A stretch of DNA of 64,000 bases from Massilia aurea (lineage in GTDB: Bacteria > Pseudomonadota > Gammaproteobacteria > Burkholderiales > Burkholderiaceae_D), in NCBI RefSeq assembly GCF_024753205.1, contig NZ_JANUGZ010000001.1:806001-870000 (forward strand). The letters are read 5' to 3'. This document shows, piece by piece, positions 8,009 to 16,572 of this stretch. Positions within the stretch are counted from its first letter, which is position 1, and the number at the start of each line of letters is the position of its first letter. The position numbers were made by a program, and so were the translations under genes. Under the pieces are notes generated by a model that was not told the origin of the DNA, ran no database searches, and worked only from the letters and a program-made list of their open reading frames with translations.

Positions 8009-8986
8009 TCAAGCCGGACGCGCTTCTGCGCGCTCCCTGATCGCTTCAAAATCCCCGGGTGGCCGGTGCAGATCGAGCCGCCGGCCTGCCTTGACGATCT
8101 GGCTCGGCGTCTCGTGCCCGATCAGCGCCGGCAGCTGCGACGATGCGTCCAGCAAGCGGCCCAGATCGACGCCCGTGTCGTAACCCATCAACTGCAGCGC
8201 ATGCACCACCTCTTCGGTGCAGACATTGCCCGAGGCGCCAGGCGCATACGGGCAGCCACCAATGCCGCCAAGCGACGCGTCGAAGCGGTCGGCGCCCGCG
8301 TCGATTCCGGCCAGCACATTGGCCAGGCCCATGCCGCGGGTATTGTGAAAGTGCAGGCTCAGTTCGGTATCCGGCCAGGCTGCGCGAAAACGCGCCGTGA
8401 GCGACGCCACCTGGCTCGGGTACGCCATGCCGGTCGTGTCGCATAGGGTAACGCCGTCGGCGCCCGCCTCGTCGATGAAGCGCGCGCACCAGGCCAGCAC
8501 CGTGTCTTCCGGCACGTCGCCTTCCATCGGGCAGCCGAACGAACACGACAACGAAATATTCACGGCCAGCGCCGCCTGTCGCGCCAGGGCCGCCACTTCG
8601 CACAAGCCCTCGAACGATTGCGCCTGCGTCATGCGCAGATTGGCCAGGTTGTGCGTTTCGCTGGCCGACATCACCAGATTCAGCTCGTCGGTGCGGCTCT
8701 CGATTGCGCGCTCGGCGCCACGTACATTCGGCACCAGCGCGCTGTAGATCACGCCCGGCACGCGCTCGATGCCGAGCATCACCTGCTGGGCATCGGCCAG
8801 CGCCGGAATCGCCTTGGGTGAAACAAAGGCGGTCACTTCGATCTTGGCCATGCCGGCCTGCGACAGGCTGTTGACCAGGGCTATCTTGTCGGCGGTCGGT
8901 ACGAACACCGACTCGGCCTGCAAGCCATCGCGCGTGCCGACTTCCTGCATGTGGATGCGGCGACCGGCGCCGTTCCACCGGTTCAT
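8009..8986 (-). CDS. Hydroxymethylglutaryl-CoA lyase family enzyme
   Basis: A 325-residue TIM-barrel lyase. It has the N-terminal E-V-G-T-R-D-G-L-Q motif (catalytic Arg-Asp), the metal-binding H-F-H-N-T-R-G-M-G-L-A-N and the S-L-G-G-I-G-G-C-P-Y-A-P-G-A-S-G-N loop with the active-site cysteine. The family cleaves HMG-CoA to acetoacetate and acetyl-CoA; bacterial members also act on related 3-hydroxy-3-methyl acyl-CoAs. Its ATG overlaps the stop of the CoA-transferase by 4 bases, so the two are translationally coupled: the transferase would activate an acid and this lyase would cleave it. The exact substrate is not shown by sequence. Confidence 0.88.
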   Translation of the reverse strand: MNRWNGAGRRIHMQEVGTRDGLQAESVFVPTADKIALVNSLSQAGMAKIEVTAFVSPKAIPALADAQQVMLGIERVPGVIYSALVPNVRGAERAIESRTDELNLVMSASETHNLANLRMTQAQSFEGLCEVAALARQAALAVNISLSCSFGCPMEGDVPEDTVLAWCARFIDEAGADGVTLCDTTGMAYPSQVASLTARFRAAWPDTELSLHFHNTRGMGLANVLAGIDAGADRFDASLGGIGGCPYAPGASGNVCTEEVVHALQLMGYDTGVDLGRLLDASSQLPALIGHETPSQIVKAGRRLDLHRPPGDFEAIRERAEARPA

Positions 8987-10194
8987 GCGACCACTCCCTT
9001 GTCGCGCAAGGCGGCGATGTCCGGCTCGCTCAAGCCCAGTTCGCGCAGCACGCCATCGGTATCGTCACCCAGGCCCGGCGCGGAGGTGCGCACAGTGCCT
9101 GGCGTGCCCAGCAGTTTGGGAACGACGCCCGGCACCTCGAGGTCGTAACCGTCGCGCGTGGACTGGGCCAGGATCATGTCGCGCGCCCGGTAATGGGGGT
9201 CCTCCGCGATGTCTTTCGCCGTATAGACCTTGCCGGCCGGGACGCGGGCACCGCCCAGCAGGTCGAGGACCTCGGTGATCGGGCGCGTTGCCGTCCAGAC
9301 GCTGATGGCGGCGTCGATCTCGGCCACGCGCACGACGCGGCCGGCATTGTCGGCCAGCGCCGGGTCGTGGGCCAGGTCGTCGCGCCCGATCACGGCCATC
9401 AGGCGCTTGAAGATGCTGTCGCCGTTACCAGCGATGAGCACGTAGCCGTCGTTGCAGCGGTAGGCGTTCGACGGTGCGATGCCGGGCAGCGCGCTGCCGG
9501 CCGCTTCACGCACGGCGCCGAACGCGCTGTATTCGGGCAGCAGGCTTTCCATGACGTTGAACACGGCCTCGTGCAGGGCAACGTCGATCACCTGGCCCTT
9601 GCCGCCATTGACCTTGCGGTGGTACAGCGCCGTCAGCACGCCGATGGTCCCGTGCAGTGCGGCCAGCGTGTCGCCGATCGACACGCCGCAGCGCACCGGC
9701 ACGCGGTCGGGTTCGCCTGTCAGGTGGCGCAGGCCGCCCATCGCTTCGCCGATGGCGCCGAAGCCCGGCAGGTCGCGGTACGGGCCGGTCTGGCCATAGC
9801 CCGAGATGCGCAGCATGACGAGGCCGGGATTGAGAGCCGACAGCGCATCCCAGCCCATGCCCCAGCCTTCCAGGGTGCCGGGGCGGAAGTTCTCGATCAG
9901 CACATCGGCTTCGGCGATCAGCTTGCGGGCTATGTCCTGGCCTTCGGCGCTGCGCAGGTCGAGGGCGATCGAGCGCTTGTTACGCGACTGCACCTGCCAC
10001 CAGACCGACGTACCTTCCTTGATCATGCGCCAGTTGCGCAGCGGGTCGCCGCTGCCGGGGGCCTCGATCTTGATGACGTCGGCGCCGAATTCGCCGAGGG
10101 TCTTGCCGGCGAACGGGCCGGCGATCAATTGGCCCATTTCGATGACGCGCACGCCGCGCAAGGCGCCGTCGGGAATGCTGCTGTTGAGGTTCAT
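8983..10194 (-). CDS. Class III (CaiB/BaiF/Frc) CoA-transferase
   Basis: A 403-residue enzyme moving CoA between carboxylic acids. The frame opens at 10233, but the family N-terminus fits the ATG at 10194 (M-N-L-N-S-S). Family features are G-V-R-V-I-E-M-G-Q-L-I-A-G-P-F, the adenine/CoA region E-N-F-R-P-G-T and the G-Y-G-Q-T-G-P-Y-R-D block. Where formyl-CoA transferase has its catalytic Asp, this protein reads P-G-F-G-A-I-G-E-A-M-G-G, with Gly at the Asp position and Glu a few residues later; this is a recognised-looking subgroup rather than obvious decay. It is coupled to the HMG-CoA-lyase-like gene and follows the LysR gene. Confidence 0.88.
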   Translation of the reverse strand: MNLNSSIPDGALRGVRVIEMGQLIAGPFAGKTLGEFGADVIKIEAPGSGDPLRNWRMIKEGTSVWWQVQSRNKRSIALDLRSAEGQDIARKLIAEADVLIENFRPGTLEGWGMGWDALSALNPGLVMLRISGYGQTGPYRDLPGFGAIGEAMGGLRHLTGEPDRVPVRCGVSIGDTLAALHGTIGVLTALYHRKVNGGKGQVIDVALHEAVFNVMESLLPEYSAFGAVREAAGSALPGIAPSNAYRCNDGYVLIAGNGDSIFKRLMAVIGRDDLAHDPALADNAGRVVRVAEIDAAISVWTATRPITEVLDLLGGARVPAGKVYTAKDIAEDPHYRARDMILAQSTRDGYDLEVPGVVPKLLGTPGTVRTSAPGLGDDTDGVLRELGLSEPDIAALRDKGVVA

Positions 10195-10269
10195 GCTGGT
10201 CTCGTCGATGGTTGTAGCTTGTCGACCCAGCATAGAGAGAACGGACCCTGCCCGTCCAACCGTTTCTTT

Positions 10270-11205
10270 TCAACGAGCCTTCGTCAACCGCGAACGCTCT
10301 TCGGCAGCGCCCAGATGCGCGAGCAGCGCCCGCGTCACCGGCGACAAGCCCTTTTCTTCCCGCACGACGATGCGCAGCTCGCGTTCGGCCCATGGCTCGT
10401 CAATCTCGACGGCCACCAGGCCCAGTGGCTGGCCGATGGCGGTGAAGACTTCGTGGGGAATCACGCCCAGACCCATGCCCACCTGCGCCATGCGGCACAC
10501 GGCGTCGAAGCCTGGCACGTGGATGCGGGTTTTCAACGGCCGGCCGGAGGCGCGCGACGCCAGGTGCGTGCGCTTGTTGATGGAGCTGTCCGCGTGCAGG
10601 CCGACATGATCGAAGTCGAGCGTGTCCGCGAACGGGACGCGGCCGCGCCCGGCCAGCGCATGGTCGTGGCGCATGACGAGCACGATGCGGTCGCGCCGGT
10701 ACAGGTGGCTGTGCAGGTCGCGGGTATCGGTGTCGCCCGAGCAGATGCCGATCTCGGCAAAGCCGTCTTCGACGCCCTTGACGACGTCGCCGCTGGGGCG
10801 CTCTTCCAGGTCGAGCCGGATCTGCTCGTGCAGGTTCAGGAAGGCGCGCAAGTCTTCCGGCAGAAATTCCACGATGGCCGACAGGTTCGCCACCATGCGC
10901 ACATAACCGCGCAAGCCCTGGGCGTGCTCGGCCAGTTCCTGGCCGATCTTGTCAACGCTCTGCAGGATGCGGCGCGCATGCGTCAGCAGCGATTCGCCGG
11001 CCGGGGTCAAGGTCATGCCGCGCGCGGCGCGCACCATCAGCGCCACGCCCAGCGCCCGCTCCATGTCGGCCAGCCGCTTGCTGGCGGCCGAGACGGCAAT
11101 GGCTTCGCGCTCGGCGGCGCGGGTGAGTGAACCTTCTTCGTGGATTGCCAGGAAAAGCTGCAGGCTGGTGAGGTCCAGCCTTCTGAGGATATTGTTCAGT
11201 GCCAT
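10270..11205 (-). CDS. LysR-family transcriptional regulator
   Basis: A 311-residue LTTR. The N-terminal winged helix-turn-helix (about 7-66) reads L-D-L-T-S-L-Q-L-F-L-A-I-H-E-E-G-S-L-T-R-A-A, with S-A-A-S-K-R-L-A-D-M-E as recognition region. The rest is an effector domain that senses a small molecule. The start is uncertain: ATG 11205 gives the usual family N-terminus, an upstream in-frame GTG at 11241 is also possible, and neither has a clear Shine-Dalgarno. Unusually for the family it is not divergent but lies inside the operon between mmgE/prpD-like and CoA-transferase genes. A perfect 9-base inverted repeat lies just upstream. Confidence 0.88.
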   Translation of the reverse strand: MALNNILRRLDLTSLQLFLAIHEEGSLTRAAEREAIAVSAASKRLADMERALGVALMVRAARGMTLTPAGESLLTHARRILQSVDKIGQELAEHAQGLRGYVRMVANLSAIVEFLPEDLRAFLNLHEQIRLDLEERPSGDVVKGVEDGFAEIGICSGDTDTRDLHSHLYRRDRIVLVMRHDHALAGRGRVPFADTLDFDHVGLHADSSINKRTHLASRASGRPLKTRIHVPGFDAVCRMAQVGMGLGVIPHEVFTAIGQPLGLVAVEIDEPWAERELRIVVREEKGLSPVTRALLAHLGAAEERSRLTKAR

Positions 11206-11213
11206 CGGAAAAG

Positions 11214-11252
11214 CTGATACAGCGGAAGACGAGAGTGTCACGACTGTATCAG
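11214..11252. promoter_or_regulatory. Candidate LysR operator: CTGATACAG / CTGTATCAG inverted repeat
   Basis: The perfect 9-base arms lie at 11214-11222 and 11244-11252, 30 bases centre to centre, in the short gap before lysR. A related GTATCA element (read on the minus strand, 12725-12730) lies upstream of the first gene of the operon. The position suggests autoregulation; the binding protein is inferred. Confidence 0.5.
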
Positions 11253-11258
11253 GTCTGT

Positions 11259-12620
11259 TCAGGCAAACAGGTTTCCCACCGTGGGGGCATCCGCCAGATG
11301 CCAGACGCGTTCGGCCAGCGCGTACATCTCGGCCTCGCTCGCGGCTTCGCTGAACAGCGCCAGCCGCAGCGCTTTCTGTTCGAGTTCAGCGCGCGACAAG
11401 GTGTTGCCGGGGTCGCCCTTCGGTTCATCGACGCGGCCGGTGAGGCGCCGGCCATCGGTTGTCTCGACCGTGACCTTACCGATCCAGCGCGCCGGATAGG
11501 CGGTGTCGACTTCGTCGTCGAACTCCATGCCCACCTTGCCACGAAACGCGGCAATCGGCGCCGCATTGAAATTGTCCTCGAACTGGCTCAGGCCGGCCAC
11601 ATCGTAATGCGCGATCAGCCCGAGCACCGTCCCCATCGAAAATTTGGCCTGGTGTACCGTCTGCGGATCGACGACCGCGCCCAGCACGTCGATCGCGCCC
11701 TGGTGCACGTGCGCGACGACGCGCGTGATCTGCCCGGGTTGCAGGCCGTGGGTTCGCATCACCTGCTGCAAGGCGTCGGCGGCCGGATGCGTGTGCCGGC
11801 ACGACGCGTGGAATTTGAAGGACGTCTCGGCCAGCGCCCAGCGCTCGCCCAGGCGGTCGGTCAGCTTGGCCGGATCGGCGTCGCTCGACATGCCCGCCGC
11901 CATTCCCTGCGCGCCCTCGAGGATGCGGCGCGCACCGGTAAAACCGTCCTGCGCCAGGTAGGCCGAGGTCAAGCCGTTCGCGGCCGCGGCGGCTGTGTGC
12001 AATTGCTTCGAGTCCGCAGCATCGCGCAGGAATTCCCACAAGCCCGCCGCCTGGGTGCCGGCCGAGCCGAACGCATGCAGCATCTGGTGGGGTGTGAGCT
12101 TGAGCAGGTGCCCCGCCGCCGCTGCGGCCGCCAGCGTGCCTGCCGTACCCGTCGTGTGGAAGATGCGGTAATGCGAACGGCCAAGAAATTCGCCGACACG
12201 GATGCCGACCTCGTAACCGGCCACGGCCGCCGTCAGCAGGTCGCGCCCGCTGGCGCCGATCGACTGGGCAACGGCCAGCGCCGCCGGAAACACGACTGCG
12301 CCGGGATGGAAGACCGAGCCGTTGTGCACGTCATCCTGTTCGGCGACGTGCGAGGCGGCCGCGTTGACCATTGCCGCGAACAGCGGCGTGGTGGTGCGGC
12401 GCGAGATCAGCACCTCGCAGGGGCCGCCGCCCGGCCCCATCGTCTGCGCGTAGCGGTCGATGGTTTGTACGGCGCGTGACGTGCGGCCGGCCAGCGCGGA
12501 ACCGATCCAGTCAAGAAACAGGTCTTCGGTGCGCATGTGCACGGCGTCGGGAATCTGCTCGTAGCGCAGGTTGGCGGCGAAGCTGGCGAGCAGCTGGCTC
12601 GGGTGCTGGTGGTCAGCCAT
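11259..12620 (-). CDS. MmgE/PrpD-family protein
   Basis: A 453-residue member of the family containing 2-methylcitrate dehydratase and cis-aconitate decarboxylase. The ATG at 12620 follows AAGGAGACCAC, so the open frame to 12707 is not used. Family signs are D-W-I-G-S-A-L-A-G-R-T, V-N-A-A-A-S-H-V-A-E-Q-D-D-V-H (the catalytic-type Asp/His segment), G-Y-E-V-G-I-R-V-G and F-K-F-H-A-S-C-R-H-T-H-P-A-A-D-A. It is the first gene of a five-gene leftward operon. Together with CoA-transferase, lyase and carboxylate receptor it suggests breakdown of a branched di- or tricarboxylic acid; the substrate remains open. Confidence 0.88.
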   Translation of the reverse strand: MADHQHPSQLLASFAANLRYEQIPDAVHMRTEDLFLDWIGSALAGRTSRAVQTIDRYAQTMGPGGGPCEVLISRRTTTPLFAAMVNAAASHVAEQDDVHNGSVFHPGAVVFPAALAVAQSIGASGRDLLTAAVAGYEVGIRVGEFLGRSHYRIFHTTGTAGTLAAAAAAGHLLKLTPHQMLHAFGSAGTQAAGLWEFLRDAADSKQLHTAAAAANGLTSAYLAQDGFTGARRILEGAQGMAAGMSSDADPAKLTDRLGERWALAETSFKFHASCRHTHPAADALQQVMRTHGLQPGQITRVVAHVHQGAIDVLGAVVDPQTVHQAKFSMGTVLGLIAHYDVAGLSQFEDNFNAAPIAAFRGKVGMEFDDEVDTAYPARWIGKVTVETTDGRRLTGRVDEPKGDPGNTLSRAELEQKALRLALFSEAASEAEMYALAERVWHLADAPTVGNLFA

Positions 12621-12727
12621 GTGGTCTCCTTGGTTCTTGATGTTGGTGGTCGGCGTACTGCGACTCAATGGCGCTCTGCGACCATCATAGAGAGCAATAC
12701 CGGCCATGAAGAAATAGAAAAATTTGA

Positions 12728-12792
12728 TACCACCATGCTGCTGTCAGATTACCGCCATGCAAGCCAACCATGCACCTTTCTTGCCAACCATG
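12728..12792. repeat. Cluster of CCATG direct repeats in a divergent promoter region
   Basis: TACC(A/G)CCATGC occurs at 12728-12738 and 12750-12760, 22 bases apart. GCCAACCATG occurs at 12763-12772 and 12783-12792, 20 bases apart. Spacing near two helical turns suggests a protein-binding array between the mmgE/prpD-like operon and the ABC operon. No function is known. Confidence 0.4.
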
Positions 12793-12811
12793 AAATAGTG
12801 TTCACTTTGTC

Positions 12812-12831
12812 AGTAATGATATATCATTATC
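12812..12831 (+). promoter_or_regulatory. Fur-box-like palindrome upstream of the ABC/TonB operon
   Basis: A perfect 14-base palindrome AATGATATATCATT (12815-12828) is extended by ATC to the right. It matches both half-sites of the Fur consensus (ATAATGAT / ATCATTATC) but with two central bases instead of one. It lies about 62 bases before the ABC ATPase start, where a promoter is expected. Iron regulation of the operon fits the siderophore-type TonB receptor at its end. Confidence 0.6.
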
Positions 12832-12892
12832 AATAAGGCGCACGTCCTGTGCCAGCCGGTCCACTCTGCACGCCCGTACCTCACGAGACGCC

Positions 12893-13597
12893 ATGATCCG
12901 CATTGAACACCTGACCAAGCGCTACGGCGAGCGGGTCGTCGTCAACGACCTCAACCTGCACGTCGAAGCGGGCCAGGTCTATGCATTGCTGGGCCCGAAC
13001 GGCGCCGGCAAATCCACGACGATCGGTTGCCTGCTCGGCTTCGTCAAACCCGATACCGGCCGCATCACGCTGGCCGGTTCGCCGTTGATGCCGGCCGAGG
13101 CTGCGATCCGGCACGCCGCCTACATCGCCGAAAACGTGGCCCTGTACGAACGCCTGACCGGGGTCGAGAACGTCGACTTCTTCATGCGCCTGCTGGGGCG
13201 CCGGCTTGCCACGGCCGAAATCGAAGCCTTGCTCGAGCGGGTCGGCCTGCCCCGCCACGCCTGGCACCGCCATGCGCACGGCTATTCGAAAGGCATGCGC
13301 CAGAAGGTCGGCATCGTCATGGCGCTGGCCAAGGGCGCGCGCGTGCTGGTGCTCGACGAGCCGACCTCGGGCCTCGATCCGGAAGCAAGCGTCGCCTTCG
13401 GCCACCTGATCCGCACCGTCGCCAATGACGGGGCGGCCGTGATCATGGCCACGCACGACCTGCTGCGCGCGCAGGAACTGGCGGACCGCTGTGGCGTCCT
13501 GGTGGGCGGCCATCTGGTCAGCGAATGGCAACTTGGAGAACTGCATGCCGGCGAACTCGAACGCAATTACCTCGACAGTCTCGCGGCCCGTGGTTGA
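12893..13597 (+). CDS. ABC transporter ATP-binding protein
   Basis: A 234-residue ATPase of the exporter type that pairs with ABC-2 permeases. Walker A is G-P-N-G-A-G-K-S-T (about 34-42), the signature region is Y-S-K-G-M-R-Q-K-V, Walker B is V-L-V-L-D-E-P-T-S-G-L-D and the H-loop is A-T-H-D. The usual Q-loop position reads I-A-E-N-V-A-L-Y-E-R-L-T-G, so the glutamine is replaced, as in the NosF/YxlF-like branch. It overlaps the next permease gene by 53 bases, and three transport genes plus a TonB receptor follow in one direction. Substrate unknown. Confidence 0.9.
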   Translation: MIRIEHLTKRYGERVVVNDLNLHVEAGQVYALLGPNGAGKSTTIGCLLGFVKPDTGRITLAGSPLMPAEAAIRHAAYIAENVALYERLTGVENVDFFMRLLGRRLATAEIEALLERVGLPRHAWHRHAHGYSKGMRQKVGIVMALAKGARVLVLDEPTSGLDPEASVAFGHLIRTVANDGAAVIMATHDLLRAQELADRCGVLVGGHLVSEWQLGELHAGELERNYLDSLAARG

Positions 13598-15026
13598 TCA
13601 CGTGTGGCGACAAGCCTTCATCGGTGCCTGGCAAGCCGACTGGCGCGAGCGCCGGCGTGACTGGCGCGTGGCGCTCGTGCTGGCCCTCGGGCTGGCGCTG
13701 GCCGCAGGCGCGGCGCTGCTGGCCTCGCTCGACCTGGAACGCACCCGCGCCGCGCGCACCGTCGCGGCTGCGGCTGAGGCCGAACGTTGGGTGCACCAGG
13801 GCAGCAAGAATCCCCATTCTGCCGCCCACTACGGCGTGTACGCGTTCAAGCCGCTGCCGACACTGGCGGCGATCGATCCCGGCATCGAACAATATGTGGG
13901 GTCCAGCATCTGGCTGGAAGCGCACAAGCAGAACGACATGGTGTACCGCCCCGCCGCCGACAGCGCGGGCGCCGACCGCCAGTTTCGCCTGAGCCCCGCG
14001 CTGGTGCTGCAAGTGCTGGCGCCGGCAGCGATGATCTTTCTGGGCTTCGGCATGTTTGCCGGCGAGCGCGAACGCGGGATGCTGCCGGCGCTGCGCCTGA
14101 ACGGTGCGCCACTGGGCGCAATCGCGGTCGCACGTGGCGCGGTCCTGCTGTGCCTGGCCATGACGCTGTCGCTGCCCGCCATCGTCGCCATCGTCGCCCT
14201 GAAGTGGCAGGCCGGCGGCGGCGAACCGGTTGCCGATCCGGGCCTGCGCGCGCTGCTCTTCGGTGGCGGCTACCTCGTCTACCTGACTGTCTGGGCTGCC
14301 ATCATCACGGCCGCGTCGGCGTATGCGGCCACGCTGCGCGCCAGCCTGGCCCTGCTCGTTACCCTGTGGACGGCGCTCACGCTCGTGCTGCCGCGCGCCG
14401 CTGCCGAACTGGCGCAATCGGCCGCGCCGCTGCCGTCCGCGCAGGCATTCCGGCAAGCCGTCGACGACGACCTCGGCATGCCGGACGATCCGCAGGAGGC
14501 CGAGCGCCACAAGCAGCAACTGCTCAAGCAGTATGGCGTCGACAAGGTGGCCGACCTGCCGGTCAACTGGGCTGGCATCAGCCAGCTGCGCAGTGAAGCC
14601 CATGGCAATGTCGTCTTCGACCGCCATTACGGCCCGCTGTTCGCCGCGCTGGCAAGCCAGGACCGGGCGATGGCGCTGGCGGGCTGGTTGTCGCCGGCCG
14701 CCGCGATCGCAGGGCTGTCGAGCCGGCTGGCCGCCAGCGACAGCGCCAGCCACGTCGAATTCATCCGCGCTGCCGAAACCCACCGCCGCCTGATGCAGAA
14801 CCTGCTCAACAGCGACCTGGCGCGTCATCCCGACCGCGATGGTGTCAAGTACCAGGCCGATGCGGCGCTGTGGCGCAGCATTCCCCCGCTCACGTTTGGC
14901 TTTGCGGCGCTCGATCTGCGTGAAGTGGCCGTGCGCTGGTTGCTGCCGCTCTTCACGCTGCTCGTTGCCAGCATTGGCCTCGCTTGGGCAGCGCTACGGC
15001 GCCTTCGTCTCGGGAGCGTCAAATGA
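13545..15026 (+). CDS. ABC-2 type permease, DUF3526-like (first)
   Basis: A 493-residue inner-membrane permease. I choose the ATG at 13545 because GGAG lies at 13535-13538; this makes a 53-base overlap with the ATPase gene. Downstream GTGs at 13590 and 13602 lack ribosome binding sites. A first transmembrane helix (about residues 42-62) is followed by a long periplasmic loop, then a helix set (L-Q-V-L-A-P-A-A-M-I-F-L-G-F-G-M-F-A-G-E-R-E-R-G). The cytoplasmic E-R-E-R-G-x-L motif is typical of ABC-2 permeases. A second large loop (about 290-440) and a final helix follow. It probably forms a heterodimer with the next gene product. Confidence 0.82.
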   Translation: MPANSNAITSTVSRPVVDHVWRQAFIGAWQADWRERRRDWRVALVLALGLALAAGAALLASLDLERTRAARTVAAAAEAERWVHQGSKNPHSAAHYGVYAFKPLPTLAAIDPGIEQYVGSSIWLEAHKQNDMVYRPAADSAGADRQFRLSPALVLQVLAPAAMIFLGFGMFAGERERGMLPALRLNGAPLGAIAVARGAVLLCLAMTLSLPAIVAIVALKWQAGGGEPVADPGLRALLFGGGYLVYLTVWAAIITAASAYAATLRASLALLVTLWTALTLVLPRAAAELAQSAAPLPSAQAFRQAVDDDLGMPDDPQEAERHKQQLLKQYGVDKVADLPVNWAGISQLRSEAHGNVVFDRHYGPLFAALASQDRAMALAGWLSPAAAIAGLSSRLAASDSASHVEFIRAAETHRRLMQNLLNSDLARHPDRDGVKYQADAALWRSIPPLTFGFAALDLREVAVRWLLPLFTLLVASIGLAWAALRRLRLGSVK

Positions 15027-16525
15027 TCCGCACCCTGGCACTGATCCGCTTCGATCTGCGCGCACTGCTGCGCGAGCGCGGCACGCTGCTGCTGCTCGCG
15101 GCGGCGCTGTTGCTGGCCTGGTATGGCCTGTTTGAAGGCGCCCGCTTCCAGCGGCACGCGCAGGCCGCGAGCCAGGCGGCAGTCGCGCAGGAGGCCGCAG
15201 CGCGCACTGCGGCCAGGGATCTCGCAGCGCGCTACTTCGCGCAGCCGGACGCGCCCGAATTTGCCGGCGTGCTGTACTACCGCACGCCAGTGGACGTGCG
15301 CGGCTACGCGTTTCGCGAGCACGTGGGCTTTGCCGTCATGCCGGCGCTGCCGGGTGCGGCGCTGGCGATCGGCCTGGCCGACATCCAGCCGGCCTATGTG
15401 CGGGTGCGGGCCGAATCGATGGCGTCGGTGCGCACTGCCACCGACATCGACCACCCTGCCCGCCTGGCATCGGGCCGTTACGACCTGATGTTCTTCGTGG
15501 TCTACCTATGGCCTTTGATCCTGTTGACGCTGTCGGCGTCGGTGCTGACGCAAGACCGCGAGAGCCTGCGGCTGCGCAGCCTGCTGCTGCAGGGCGTCGG
15601 CACGGCGCGCATCCTGTTTGTCCAGGCCGGCGTACGCGTCCTGCTCGCGACGATCTTGCTGATCCTGGGCGTCGCTGGCGCCGCGCTGCTGTCCGGCGCC
15701 GTGCCATTCGATGGCGCCGGGGCAGGCGCGCTTGCCCAGTGGGCCGGTCTGGTGCTGCTGTACTCGGCGTTCTGGAGCGGCGTCGGCATCGCCGTCTGCG
15801 CCTGCTGCGCGAACCGCATGAGCGCCGCCTTTGCCGGCTTCGGCCTGTGGCTGCTGTTCGCGATCGTGCTGCCGGCCGCCCTCGACGCCGTCACCCGCAT
15901 CGCGGCACCGGTGCCGCCCCGCGAACGCTATGTGCAAGCCATGCGCGATGCCCTTGATCAGGTCAATGCCGACCAGGCCGGGAGCCTGGCGCGCTTCTAC
16001 GACAGCCATCCCGAATGGAAACCCAGGCGCACCGCGCCGGGCGAGGTCGCTTCGAGCGTGTCACGCCTGCACCGGGCTCAGGAAACCGAACGTCTCATGT
16101 CAGGCATCGAACGCGAATTCGCGCTGGCCGAACATGCGCGCGCTGCGTTCTTTACCCGCATGAGCGTGCTCAGTCCCGTCAGTCTCGCCAATGAAGCTTT
16201 CGCCGACGCCGCCGGCACCGACCGCGCCCGCCATCGCCGCTTCATCGAGGACGTCGCGCGCCACCAGGGCCGCTTGCGCGACTGGTTCCAAGCCACCATT
16301 CAGCGCGCAGCACTGGGCGACGAACAGGCGCCGTGCGCCCGCACCTGTCTGGGCGGCTATGGGTTCCGCGACTTCGATGCGGTGCCCCGCTACGCCGCAT
16401 CGCCTGCTCTGGCGCGCCCGGCGCACATGCCGGCGCGCACCTGGATGCTGCCGGTCTGGGCCTGCGCCTTTGCCGTGCTGGCCTGCATCGCCCTCTGGCG
16501 CGAGCGCCGCCGGCAGCGCTGCTGA
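15023..16525 (+). CDS. ABC-2 type permease, DUF3526-like (second)
   Basis: A 500-residue permease, paralogous in layout to the gene before it: N-terminal helix, large periplasmic loop, a helix block around the L-T-Q-D-R-E-S-L-R-L-R-S-L-L-L-Q-G motif, a second loop and a terminal helix. The ATG at 15023 overlaps the previous stop by 4 bases (ATGA) and GGGAG lies just before it, so the open frame from 14984 is not used. The loop contains a cysteine-bearing segment (A-P-C-A-R-T-C-L-G-G-Y-G). Together with the ATPase it forms an exporter-like complex transcribed with a TonB receptor. Confidence 0.82.
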   Translation: MIRTLALIRFDLRALLRERGTLLLLAAALLLAWYGLFEGARFQRHAQAASQAAVAQEAAARTAARDLAARYFAQPDAPEFAGVLYYRTPVDVRGYAFREHVGFAVMPALPGAALAIGLADIQPAYVRVRAESMASVRTATDIDHPARLASGRYDLMFFVVYLWPLILLTLSASVLTQDRESLRLRSLLLQGVGTARILFVQAGVRVLLATILLILGVAGAALLSGAVPFDGAGAGALAQWAGLVLLYSAFWSGVGIAVCACCANRMSAAFAGFGLWLLFAIVLPAALDAVTRIAAPVPPRERYVQAMRDALDQVNADQAGSLARFYDSHPEWKPRRTAPGEVASSVSRLHRAQETERLMSGIEREFALAEHARAAFFTRMSVLSPVSLANEAFADAAGTDRARHRRFIEDVARHQGRLRDWFQATIQRAALGDEQAPCARTCLGGYGFRDFDAVPRYAASPALARPAHMPARTWMLPVWACAFAVLACIALWRERRRQRC

Positions 16526-16572
16526 TATCTGTTTCTCTCACCCTCACCCTGCCACCCACTGGAGTATTGATC

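Noticed and set aside
9193..11130. 645-residue plus-strand frame across the CoA-transferase and LysR genes
   Set aside because: It spans two real genes and their gap; residue content is typical of antisense frames.
16333..16572. N-terminal extension of the second TonB receptor
   Set aside because: It overlaps the permease gene, lacks a signal peptide, and a ribosome binding site supports the TTG at 16573.
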